64,000 nt of DNA, from positions 186,001-250,000 of the forward strand of contig QJNS01000015.1 of NCBI GenBank assembly GCA_004154925.1. The letters are read 5' to 3'. The DNA comes from Monosporascus cannonballus. Its lineage: Eukaryota > Ascomycota > Sordariomycetes > Xylariales. Position 1 is the first letter of the stretch. The number at the start of each line of letters is the position of its first letter. The notes below the pieces were generated by a model. The model was not told where the DNA came from, searched no databases, and saw nothing but the letters and a program-made list of their open reading frames with translations. The position numbers were made by a program, and so were the translations under genes. This document shows, one piece after another, positions 37,412 through 50,300 of the stretch.

Positions 37412-40400
37412 TCTATTTCATATATTTATTCGTTTTTTACTTTTATATTATTTTGTTCCGTATATATTTTAATTATATCTGCTGTTAATTTAAGTAAAAA
37501 ATATAAAATATGAAATAAAATTTAATTTTTGGTAAAAATTTTAATTAATAATTATTTTTTAAGATTTTCTTCGTGATTTTATATGGACCGATATATTTAA
37601 TATCGAAATTTTTATTAAGTTATTTTATTTAAAAAAATTTTATAATAAGGAAAATTATTTTCTTTTTTTCAAAAGTTAATATTTTTATTTTTTTAATTAT
37701 AATATTCATATATTTGGTTCCGTACGAATTCTAATTTTATCTTTATTTTCTGATATAGTTATCATAATTATTTTAATATTAATTAAATTATTATTACGTA
37801 TTTTTTATAAATTTCTAAAATAAAACCAAAATTTGCGTTCGTAAATATTATTTTAATATTTTCGTAATAATTAATATCATAAATTAATTATGCGATTAAT
37901 AATTTCTTAACTTAATTATTTTATTTGTAATTAATATAATATTATAAGTAAATTTTTAAAATTTAATTTATTTATTTTATTTATTAATCCGTTTAAGGTT
38001 TAAATATGTTAAATAACTTATAATTTAAGCCGATTTATACTATGAAATGTTATTAAAATTTAAATGCGAATATTGATTTTTTATTTGATATAAATTTTTT
38101 TAATAATCCATTTATATTGAAAAAATATTTTAAAAAAAATATATACCAATTATTTAATATTTATATTTTTATAATATAATAAAAAATAAGAAATTTTTGT
38201 AAATCGATCGATAATTACAAAAATATTATTATAATATATTTCCGTAATTAAATTTTTTGATATAAAAAGTTTAATAATAAAATTAAATATACTTAAATAT
38301 TATAATTATTTTATAATTAATACTGGTTATAATTTTTGCTATAATTTCTATCGTTAAGTTTTTATTTTAATGCAAATATTATATTACCGTATAATTTTTA
38401 TATTATTAAATTTATTTTAAAAGTAATTATATATATTAAAATTATTTTAAGGTTTTATAAATCCCTAAATATTTATATAATTAATATTCGTATATTTTTC
38501 GTATCAAATCTTTTTAATACTTTTTTGGAATTTATATTTTATTTATATTCTAATTTTTTAGGAAATTATCGTTATATTATTAGATTTTTAATATATATTT
38601 AAAAATATTGCTTAAATTATTATTGTTTATCATAAATATAAATATTTTTTATAATGATATTAAAAATTATATAATTAATTTTAATTAATTTTTTTCGAAA
38701 TTTAGTTATTTATTTAAAGCCTTTATTTCATTATTTTTAATTGTTTTTGTAAATAATAACGAAATCGAAATTCGCTAATTTTTCTGCATATTTTAATTAT
38801 CGTTTTGTAAATTTCTTAATCGTAATAAATCGGGTTAAATTTTAATAATTTGTATAAATTTTATTTAATATAATTTGTTTTAAAAAAGTTCTTAAATTCC
38901 TAAAATACCATAATAACAATTATAAATTCCTTATTTAAAATATTATAATTAAATTTGGTTTTTTTTAATTTATACCAAAAAAACATAATAAGATATAATT
39001 TGCCTTAATTATTTCGTTATCCAATTATTACGTTTAACGCATAATCCGAAATATCGGTTTTTAATTTAACGGGACGGTTTAAATTATATATAATTAATAT
39101 TAATTTATTAATAATTATATTTTTAATATTTTAAAATGTTTTTTCCGTATTTAACATTTATTTAATATATTTTTCGTAAAATTTATTAAAGGTATAATTA
39201 TTTTAGTAAAAATTTGCATAAATTTCTTATAATCATTAATGAATTTAAAAAATATTTATATTTCCTTAACCGTTATTAACGTTTATTATTTTATAATTAT
39301 ACCAATGTTTTTGGGATATCTTTTAATATATTTTAAAATAATAATATATTTTAAATATTTTTTTATATATAAAATTAATTTTTTTTGCGTTAATAAATAA
39401 CTTTACGTTTTATAGAACTTCAAAAATTTTATAAACATATTTTAAATATATTTTTTTTATTTTTTTAAAAAATAAAAATATTATTAAAATAATAAATAAC
39501 GAAAATATTAACATATTTTCGTAATACGTAATTAATTATTCGTTAAAAAGTTATTAATATGCTCGTAAATCTTATTAACGTAATTAAATATTTAAATAAT
39601 TTATATTTTATTTTAAAGCTTATTTTTTATTTATATCCTTTTTTAAGTTTAATAAAGTTATATTTATTTTAAAATTAAATATTATAAATTATTTAATTCC
39701 GTAAAATCGATTTTTTTTCCGTAATTAAAAGTAATAATATTTAATTTTTAATAATAATATCGTTTAATTACTAATACTTAATTATATATCGTAACCTTTT
39801 ATTTTTAAGTACAAAAATATTAAATATTTTGTTAATAATTTCAAAAATTAAATCCATTTTTTCTGTAATTAATTTTCCAGGTATTCTTTAAAAATACGTA
39901 ATTCGTTTTTGTTAAGGTTATAAATAAAGTAAAATTTTGTTAAAAATTCTTTTTTAAAATTTATTTCATAATTTTATTTATTATATTCTAATAATTTCGT
40001 ATTAAGTTTTTCCTTAAAAAGTTGCTTATATATATAATATTATAATAACATATTAATTAAAATTTTTAATTTCTTAAGTTATTATTCTTATTATTTTAAA
40101 TCATTATTTAATTACTTTAATTTCTCTTTAAAAATAATAATGATACGTTATATTTTTCTTTAATATCCGTTTTTTTAATATTTTGTTTTTTTGGATAATA
40201 AGGTATTTATCGTATTCTTATATTTATATTCGTTGTTATTATCGATTAAATATTAAGATTTTAATTTTTTTTATTTATTAATAAAAAATAAAGTAAATTT
40301 TACCTAAATAAGTTTATTATTAATTAAAATTCCGTATTAATATATTTATAATAATTTTAAGATTATATGGTAATTCCTAAATAAAATAATATCGAAATTA

Positions 40401-42561
40401 ACCGTTTAATATCATCCTTTAATAAGAAATTTCGAAATAATTAATTTTGCGTATAACTTTTTTATTATCGTAAACAAATTCTTAACTTTCGGTATTTGTT
40501 ATTATATAAGGTTTTAACTTATATCTTTATAATAATTTAAACTTAATTATATTTAATATAATATAATTTCCGTTTAAAACTTTATAATTTATTATTGCGA
40601 TATACCAGTACGTTCCAATTCGTATATCTAAAGTAATAAAGTTATTAATATTTCTTATTATTACGTTTAAAGCTTTTTTAAAAATTCTCTTTAATTTCTT
40701 TAAATTTCGTTATTTTACAGCTTTTTTCCAAATAACTTTTTTTTTAATTTTTATTCGAATTTGTCGAATTTGGCTTATGTTTTTTCGTTTAATACGTTAA
40801 GCTGCTATATTTATCGTTATTGCCGGCGTATTATTCCTTTAAATCATAATAATTATTCTTAATTATTTTATAATTTTTTTCCTTATCGAATAAATTTTTT
40901 TATATTTACAATTATATCCCATTATATATTATTTTAGTTATCGTTTTAAAAAAATTTTATAAACTAATATATTTTTTTTATTAACTTTTTTTTCTTAAAA
41001 ATTCATAATAAATACTAATTAGAAATAAAAATCCGTAATAATTTTTTAATAATACTTTTTTACCGTACGTTAAATTAATTCCTTTTCCGTTTAATAATTA
41101 TATTATTTATAATAATAAAAAAGGTTTTTTTATAGGTATTATTTTTTTGGGCTAACGTTTTATTTTAACTAATTATTAAATATTTTCTAAGGTTATAATT
41201 CGAAATTATTAATATTATTACTTATTATTTTTATTATGCCCGGTATAATTTGGAAAATCGAATTACTTAAAATATATATAAGTAATTTATATATAAATAT
41301 ATTATTTTTATTTTTCGTAATTAAAATATTTTCGTCGTAAATAATCTATATTATATATTTTGCCGTATTAATTAAAGGTTCGGGAACAAATGTTTTCTAT
41401 CCAGTTTTGGTATTTGCGTAATTATATTTATAATATTTCTTATTATGCTTATAACGTTTATTAAATTAGCTTTTTAATTTTGTGCATTTTTCGTCGAATT
41501 TCTTATCGTAATTACCTTTATTAGATCTTTTGTTATAAGCTTAATACGTATTTAGCTTAAATTATGTTAATAACCTTATTATCGTTTCCTTAATTATTCC
41601 TAAATTATTTTTCCGGTATAAAAATCTAATTATCTTATTGTAACTTCTTAGGTTTTTTATATTTATAAGCTTTATGTCCTATTTTACCATAATTAAAACA
41701 TTTAATCTGGCTTTAATTTTATTTATGGGTAACGCCGAATTCCATAAGTCCTAACGCCGTTCTATAAGAAATAAGGGGTATATCTCGTTTTTTCCCTTAA
41801 TTAAACTTATTATATTCCGAATGTAAAACATATTATTCTTTTTTCTTTTATTATTTTTTAAATTATCGATTATTAATCTTAATTATTTTTGCGATATACC
41901 GATTTAAAATAATTAATCGTTTAACCCGAATAATTTTATTTTTCATATTATCCTTTAATTTGTTATAAAATATATCGATAAGGGCATCGGTTTCGTTATC
42001 TCCTTATCCGGCCTTAACCGCAAAATTTTTTTGAAAATTACGGCGTATTTGGACGCAAATCCTTTTTATCGGAATTGTAAAAATTATTAAGCCGTAAATT
42101 ATTTTTTATCCGGATTACCGAAATTATCGCGTATTTTGTTTTCGAAATTAATATAAAAAAAATTTCGTTAATAAAATATTTCTTATCCGGTTTTTTTATT
42201 TATAGGAAATTTTTAATAATAGGCTTAAATTAATTAACTGTATTTTCCGTTAGGCATATTTTTATTATTAGGACCATATTCGCTGGGTTATTAAATTTTA
42301 AAAAATAAAGGTAAATTCGTGCCTAAGTTAAGAAAATTTAAAGGTTATCTTTTTCATCGTAAGGCTCCGGCTTTTTTGGTTTTATGCGAACGAAAAAGGA
42401 TTAAGCAAGTAACGTAACTTTAAGTTATCGAACTTTTTTTCCAATTCCCGAATTCGAACTTAAAACTGCTAAATAAAAGTTTCCTAAACGTTAATTAACA
42501 TTTTAATAATATTAAATATTAATTAAAATTAAACGGTATTATTAAATAAAATTTTGTAATA

Positions 42562-42938
42562 TATAACGAATTATAAAGTTTAACTAATTATTAAACCTTA
42601 AGTCGACAGATTTATATTAGCAGAAATATCGTAAGAATTTAAATAATAAATATAATAACGTATTACGTTTTGTAATACCAAAAATACCTTAAGTAATAAT
42701 ATTATATTATAAGCTAAAGTTATTTAAATTATTGAAATAATAAATATATATATTTTTAATCCTTTTTGGCTTAATTATTGGTAATTACGCCGTTAGTGAT
42801 AATTATGATCACTTGGGATCACCTTTAATTATTAATGATCACTGGCTTGGCAGTGATCACCGTCACGTGATCCGGAAGGTGGCCCGTGTGCTCCCTGCCT
42901 GACCGTTTCTTGAAACCGGAGCTTGTCGGGTCGTAACA
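42562..42938 (-). repeat. 5' LTR of element B
   Basis: 377 bp. The right-hand ~150 bp (from about 42,790; the first bases of the LTR in element orientation) have normal composition, including GTGATCCGGAAGGTGGCCCG. The left ~225 bp are AT-rich. The same interval in the 3' LTR reads GTAATCCAGGAAATGGCCCG. Confidence 0.9.
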
Positions 42939-42943
42939 CATGA

Positions 42944-45895
42944 GTCGTAACTTTCTATTCTTCTTAGGTACGAAAAATATCGAGTAATCTGCTGGTAATT
43001 TCGGAGGTCGAATCCATTCTTTTTATAACTGATCTCCTAGGTATTTTTTAAAAATACGTAACTTATTTCCGCTAAAGTTGTAAATGGGATAAATTTTCGT
43101 CGAAAATCCTTCTTTAAGGATTATCTCATGATTTTATTCGCTATATTTTGGTAATTTCGTATTAAGCTTTTTTCAGAAAAGCCGTTTGTATTTATGGTAT
43201 TATAATAACATATTAGTCAGATCTTCTGCTTTTTGGGGCTATTATTACTTTAGATCGTTATTCAGTTCCTTTAATTTCGTTTTAATGATAATAACGATAC
43301 GTCGTATTTTTTAATGCTTATTTTTTTTATGTCTTATCCTTTTGGGTAATAAGATTTTTATTGTATCTTTATGTTTGTATTTATCGTTATTTGCGATGGA
43401 ACATTAAGATCTTAATTCTTTTTTTATCGGTTAATAAGATATAAAGCGAATTTTACCTGGCTAATCCTTTTATTAATCAAAATTCCGTACTAGCGTATTT
43501 ATGGTAATCCTAAGATTATATCGTAATTCCTAAGTAAAACGATATCGAAATTAATTATCTAGTATCGTCCTTGGACAAAAATCTGAAAATAATTTATTTT
43601 GCATATAATATTTCCATTATCGCAAGCGAATTCCTAATTTTCGGCATTCGTCGCTGTATATGGTTTTAACTTATATCTCCATGGTAATCTAAGCTTATTA
43701 ACCATATTTGGTATAATATAATTCCCGCCTAGAATTCCGTAGTTCACCATTACGGTATACCAGTACGTTCCGATTCGTATATCCAAAATAATAGGGTTAT
43801 TAACGGCTCTTATCGTCGCGTTTAAAGCCTTTTTTGGGAATTTCTTTTAACTTCTTTAGGTTTCGTTATCCTGCGGCTTTTTTATAAGTAACCTTTTTTT
43901 AACTCCTTTTCGAATTTGTCGAACTTTATTTATATTTTTATATTTTACGCGTTAAGTTGTTATATTTGTCGTTATTGCCGTCGTAATAGTCCTTTAAGTT
44001 ATATCAGCTGTTTTTAATTTTGCTGTAATTTATTTTCTTATTAAGTAATTTGTTTTTAATGTTTTCGACTACATCCCATTATGCGTTATATTAACTGTTG
44101 TTTTAAAACTTGCCTATAAATTAACATATTTTTTTGATAACCTTTTTTTCGTAAGGGTTTGTAATAAATGCTAATTAAAAATAAAGATTTGTAATAATTT
44201 TTTGGTAATACTTTTTTATTATGTATTGGATTAAATTTTTTCCCGTTTGGTAATTATATTATTAATAATTACAAAAGTGGTTTTCTTACGGGTACTGCGT
44301 TTTTTCGTGCCAGTTTTTTGCTTCGGCTAATTGTTAAATATTTTCTGGTGCTATAAATTGAAAATATCGAAATTATTATTTATTATTCTTATTATTTCCG
44401 GTTCTGTTTGGAAAATCAAATTCTTTATAATACTTACGGATTATCCATCCCTAAATATATTATTTCCATTCCTCGTAATTAGGATATTTCCGTCGTCGAT
44501 AATGTATGGCATGCATTTTGCCGTATCGATTAGGGATTCCGAAACAGAATTTTTCTGTTTAATCTTGGTATTTGTATAATTATCCTTATAACGCTTCTTG
44601 TTATATTCGTAATATTTATTAAGTTAGTTTTCTGGTTTCCCGTATTCCGTATTAAATCTTCTGTTATAATAACCCTTATTGGGTTTTTTGTTATAGGGGG
44701 CCCGGTACGTATTTAAGCCGAATTATATTAACAAGTTTATTTCCGTTTTTTTAATTTTTTTAGATTGTCCCTTAGGTACAGGTTTCCAGTTATCTTAACG
44801 GGGTTTCTTGGGCGCCTTGTACTATGCTGCCTTTTACCCCATTTTGTTGCAATTAAAGCATTTGGTCTTGCTCCAGTTCTTCCTATAAATGGCTCCTAAT
44901 TCCATAGGTCCTAGTTCCGTGCCATAAAAAGTATTATTACGTCGAAAAATGCTGGTATTGGCCGTATATCGGGGATTATTATCGTTTTTTCCTTTAATGC
45001 CCTTAAGTACGTTAGGCGTATTGTCGATCGTCGATCTTAATTACCACAACGATATAATTCGACAAATAATTAGGCTGATTAAATTTAAAAACCTTTTTTT
45101 ATATTTCCTTTTTTAGGCGGTTAAAAATTTGGCCAATAATATTTTTTGTTCTTAATTTAACTTAAAAACTAACTAAATAAATATGCTGCCGTAATTGGAT
45201 ATTAATTCATTTGGTTATAATTATTAAATCTGTATTTCGGCTTTTATTTTTTATTTATTATTCGGAAACCCTTCGTTAATATTTACTTAAATTGTTCCTA
45301 ATCCTTGTATATTTATATTACTTCCGGATTTCGGTTTTCGATTAACAAAATAACGTATTTTCTTATTACGGATTCGAACCAAATAACCGTATTCCCGGTA
45401 AACCGTTTAATTACAAACTTAATTCGTATAATAAATGTAATACGTCAAATAAGAAAATACCCGACATACATTTAGCATTTGGTTAAAAATAATTATAACT
45501 TAATCAAAATTCCGTCGAAAAATTCTGGCTTAAGGGATTTAAAAACCTTTCTTAATTCCTTGGTAAAATTCAGCTAAATAACCTAATTTGCTTAAAAAAG
45601 TTTTCCGATCTCGGGAACTTTTCCTTTTTCCTTAAGCTTTTCGTAAGCGGCTTAAAAGGACGTCGTAAGATCATAATTATCTTTTTCAAATTAAACGATA
45701 CGTTCATTTATGGTATCTAAACGTCGAAAAACTTCTTTACGAAAAAAGCAAGGTTTTTTTCCCTTTCGGATTTTATTCGAATATCCGGATTATCAAGAAC
45801 TTAGTAAATAAGCTATTTGGGCTACTTACTAATAAACATAATGTCGACGATATTACTCAAAATTTAACAATACTACTAAACAAAAACTTGTAACA
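42944..45895 (-). pseudogene. gag and 5' pol of element C
   Basis: The minus strand carries a decayed zinc knuckle at 44,860-44,819 (CFNCNKMG, His and last Cys positions lost) and pol sequence up to the B insertion. It aligns with the right half of element B by shared blocks, such as the 43,730-43,800 segment against 40,560-40,640. No frame is intact. Confidence 0.65.
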
Positions 45896-46317
45896 TATAA
45901 CGGCTAAGAAAATTAACTAATTATTAAACCTTAATTATTCAAGTTTATATTAACCGGAATATCGTAAGACATTAAAGACTAAAAATAATAACGTATTACG
46001 TTTCCTAATAGCAAAAATATCTTAGGTAACAAATTATTATTATAAATTAAAATTATCTAAATTATAAAATAATAAATATATATATTTTAATTCTTGAATT
46101 AGTACTTATTTCTGCTTATCCTTATTTTGTAAATCTTTGTTAAATAATTGCTTAATACTAATTATTTGTACATAGCAGATTTTTATTAAGCAATTGCTTA
46201 ATATTGATTATTCGTACTTAGCAGATCTTTACTAAGCATCCGTTACGTAACCTGGGGGATGGTCCGTATTATCCTTGTTGACCGTTTCCTGAGGCCAGAC
46301 CCTGTCAGGTCGTAACA
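45896..46317 (-). repeat. 5' LTR of element C
   Basis: 422 bp; the plus strand starts TATAACGGC and ends CAGGTCGTAACA. It is related to the A/B LTR but diverged, and carries a duplicated TTAAGCAATTGCTTAATA-type motif (about 46,120-46,240). The outer ~75 bp are again of normal composition. AAAAA follows (46318-46322) and could be a target-site duplication, but the other copy is missing. Confidence 0.75.
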
Positions 46318-46329
46318 AAAAACGATCCA

Positions 46330-47330
46330 GTTTAATTAGGTATTATTTAGTTCCTTGCGGTATTAAATATTAAATGATTAATAAGCAAGTTTTTATTAAT
46401 AATAAAATTTTAAAATGGATGTATAATTCGCCTAATATTTTAATTACCGATGAAAAAGATTTTAGTAACTTAGGAAAACATAGACCTAAACTGACCCTCG
46501 TTCCGTTGGACCCAATATTTTAACCTTATTATATTTTATAAAGATTTTAAATTCTAATTGACCAGAAGATATTTTTCATTTAAATCGTGTTATTAAAATT
46601 GATATGTTTGGGTTTGTTATAAAAAAATAAGATGTTTTTTTGCAAAAAAAGAAAGAAAGAAAGAAGAAACGAATGAAACTGAAAAAATGAAAAAATGAAA
46701 AAAATGAAAAAAAGAGAAAAAAGGAAAAAAGGAAAAAACAAAGAAAAGAAGGAAAAAGAAAGAAAGAAACTTAACTAAATATAAAGTAACCTTAAAAAGT
46801 AAAGGCATTCCGCATTTTAAACAACTCCGTATACTAAAGCTCGATATAAACGATTAATGATTTATATTTATGAACGATATAATAATTAAATTACTTAGTA
46901 AAAAAATGCCGGTGAGATTTATAAAAAGATATAAGGTCAATAACAATAAAAGTATATAAAATGGATTTTTGTTGTTAAATACCGAGATAGGCGTATAAAT
47001 AGACCATACATTTAATTACGGTAAATTAATCTATAAGTAATTAATAAAAAATATTAGGAAATTAAGATTTACGAAAACGTAAAAAAAGTTTCAAATTACT
47101 TAATCAAAATTAACTAACATCTGTTTAAATTTTAATAAAGGTTTTATGATTTTTATGGCCATAAAAACCTTGAAAATATTAACATGTAAAAATATAAAGA
47201 TAATTCAAATAACGCAAGAAGAAATGTGTAAGTTCAAACTTATTAAACCATAATAGATTTTGGAAATCATAAATATAAAAATTGCATTTAAATTAAACGG
47301 AAAAGAAGGCCAATGTTTTATCCCTATAAT
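46330..47330. repeat. Unclassified repeat G, copy 2
   Basis: Resembles 20,880-22,050, with a good block at 46,450-46,530 (GATTTTAGTAACTTAGGAAAA). The plus strand has a short frame reading ITDEKDFSNLGKHRPKLT here. It could be a coding remnant, but I cannot name the family. Element C appears to have inserted next to or into it. Confidence 0.45.
46640..46772 (+). repeat. Polypurine low-complexity tract
   Basis: About 130 nt almost purely A and G, built of GAAAGAAA, GAAAAAAT and GGAAAAAA variants. Its complement gives a Phe/Ser-rich 63-codon frame that is not a gene. Confidence 0.9.
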
Positions 47331-50300
47331 GATATAATTTAATCGAATATATTATTCCGGTTTCTAAATTCATTATTCAAGTTAGTTTTAAGGGCAGAAA
47401 TATAAGCAGAGTAATAATATTATCGATAACAAAATTAAATTATATATCATAATTATCTTATGCATTTCAAAAATATCGGCTAAAAACACGGAAAATAGGT
47501 TTTTTTAATAGAATTTAACTTTTAAACAAATGTTAAATTGGAAAACCTGATTATCATTTCTATATACTTAATTAGCCGATTATTTATTATTTTGCTTTCT
47601 GTCGCTAACAATAATGACACAAAGTAATTATTGATATTAAAACTTAACTTTATAACAAAATCGAAAATAATACTAAATATAGATTAAAGGTAAGAAAAAC
47701 AAACCTGGAATTTGGTCCGATAAAGAGATTTATTTTATTTTATTATATAATAGCAGGACGAATTAAATATAATATTTCCGTAAATACTTAATTTGAAGAA
47801 GTATAACTGTTAAACTTACAAACCGACCCATAGACGTGAGTAAATTTAATAACGAAAAATTAAATAAACCCGTTATAAGGCTTCGTATGTCATAGATTTA
47901 AAAACCAGGTTTTAAAACTGTAAAATTCTTCAAAAAAGCATAAGAAATAAGCAGGGTTATAAACACAAAATTTTAAGATAATTTAATAATAAAAACTTAA
48001 CATATACGTTATGCAAGACACATTTGAAGACACATTTGGGTTCAAGGCATATTTTCCAGGCTGAGCCAAATATACACAAAATTATTAGGGGATATATTTT
48101 GCACGATAAGTAATAATATTTACGATTAAAATAAATTATACCTCATTTCCGTGAAAACTTAGAGCCTAATTATATATTTATAAAATTTACCAAGTTTATA
48201 ATTTATTTTGGCACCCTAATTTGTTAAGTTTTAATTTAAGATACGAAATGTTGCGGGCAAATATATATAACGATTATATTATACGGTTAAAGACCTAATA
48301 GAATAATATCAAACCTTTTATTAAGATTTGGCATTATATTGTTGTATAAATCATTAATAAAATTAAATCGTAATTATATTACGAACTGATTTAAATTATA
48401 ATTAATATATTAAGTGTTAATGAAAATATAAATTTCGAGTTATAATTGAATGTTTGTGTAGTACGAATAAGTTATTGATTTAATACGGTTAAAATGATAA
48501 ACATTTTAAAACTTCGTTTTTGTAAAAATGCAATAAATTACTTTTAAATAACACAGTTTCTTATTATTAATTATGCATTACGTTATTAAAGCGGAAACTT
48601 TTATTTATTTATTCCTTAAAAATAAGTTTTTTATGTAAGGTTTTAACTAAGAACCTTTTATAAAAAAATTAGCAAAAGTTTTGAAACGGTTTTAATTTTA
48701 ATTATTATGAATTATTATTCGATAATCAGAACATATATTATAAAAACGGATTTGTAAAGACACAAATGTAGAACTATAATAAATTCAATAATTAACCGTA
48801 TCAAACTTTCGGTATATAATGCAAGTAATATTTACACCAACCCTGAAATATATTGCCATGTTATTAAGTTAAAATATGGAATTATTTTCACAATTTTGAA
48901 ATAATATCTGAAGTATATATATGAAATTCGAATAATATTAAAAAATTAAGGTAAATGTATGTATTACCGGGGTTTTTTAATTTAAACACTTTTTTACTTA
49001 ACATTTCATTAAATTAAGATATTAGTTACATGACAGTTTTTAGTTTCAAAATTATTAACAAGATTTCTAACTAAATAAATCAAATATTTTCAAAGTTAAA
49101 TAAATGTATTAATATTTAAATAACACTTATTCCGCTACAGTTTATAAAAAAGATTTGTTTTTAAAAATTTATTAAAATCTGGCTTGAATAATTCCAAAAC
49201 TTTATAAAGTCTTTTACGATATTAAATATTTCAAATAATTAACGAATGTTCTAATAAAAAAGCAAATAATTTTTATACCCAAAGGTTTAAAATATTTTAT
49301 GTCAACCGGAATTTTATCATTTAAAACAGACAAGTAACATAATAATTATAAAATTATCGATAAGGGAAAAAAGTTTGATATTAAGTCAATAATATTACAA
49401 GGCGTATAGTTATGAAAAATGCATTGCGATATACTGATACATAATGATTTTATATTATTAACGTAATAGATACAAATATATATGAAAAGTATTTCTTACT
49501 TTTATTATATATTAAAAAAATTGGTTAACGCGTCGAAAAAGATATAATTTTTAAAAAGTTTTCAACATCGTATTTATGAGTTGATTAACGTTTAATACAT
49601 GTTAAATAATCATGGGTATAATATTATAATTAAAATTTGTCATAAAGTATTCCGATATTTCGATGTTAAATTTTATTATCAATTACGTTTTCGGCAATTA
49701 AGCAATTTTCAACAGAATATATTTTTTGTTGGTACGGAATTCCGATTAACGTTCCACGTAATAAACCATTTAAAAATAAAACGAATTATCCCAATTTAGA
49801 AAATATATAAAATTCAACCAAATTTTAATTTAATATGCATTATTTAGGGGTAAAGATTAATTTTCAAAAAATGTTTCGTTTGTTAAAGAATTAATAAAAA
49901 AATACTAAATAATACGGAGAAAAATGAGTTATAACTTTATTTAAAATAATATTTGTAGGATATGTTCTTTATTATAAAACGTTATGGTTTTAATTGCTCC
50001 AAATTATTATATTACTAAAAGGGTGTTTATGAAACCAAATTATTAAACCGATATAAAACCTTTTACGTATTAATTTTATTCTTTGATTTAAAACATAAAA
50101 ATAAAGCAAAGTTTCTCCCTTTAGAAATTAACGATTTAACATTAATTTATAATGTATTATGACATCCTGTTGTGTCTTAATAAATTAAAATATGAAACGA
50201 AGAAAGCATTGATTAATTAATAATGTTATAACTTAAAATATTTACAGTATACCTTTTTGTTAATAAATTAAAACAATTTCGTAAAATATTAAAAATGTCC

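Larger units (their letters stand above)
36228..42938 (-). mobile_element. Element B: full-length chromovirus inserted in element C
   Basis: 6711 bp with 377-bp LTRs at both ends. The duplication CATGA lies on both sides (36223-36227 and 42939-42943), proving insertion into C. On the minus strand the order is 5' LTR (right), gag with zinc knuckle at 41,700-41,659 (second and last Cys changed to Tyr), pol, chromodomain (37,411-37,267), 3' LTR (left). It is close in length and layout to element A and equally RIP-mutated. Confidence 0.9.
34921..46317 (-). mobile_element. Element C: truncated chromovirus, split by element B
   Basis: Minus-strand gypsy copy with its 5' LTR at 45,896-46,317, gag with a decayed zinc knuckle at 44,860-44,819, pol to about 42,944, then element B, then the rest of RT and RNase H from 36,222 down to about 35,000. 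Removing B and one CATGA joins the RT around LRLMVDYR..LNDI, a typical gypsy RT segment. Integrase, chromodomain and 3' LTR are missing on the left. It is less mutated than A or B in the RT part. Confidence 0.75.

Noticed and set aside
46617..46808. Phe/Ser-rich 63-codon frame
   Set aside because: It is the complement of a polypurine low-complexity tract.
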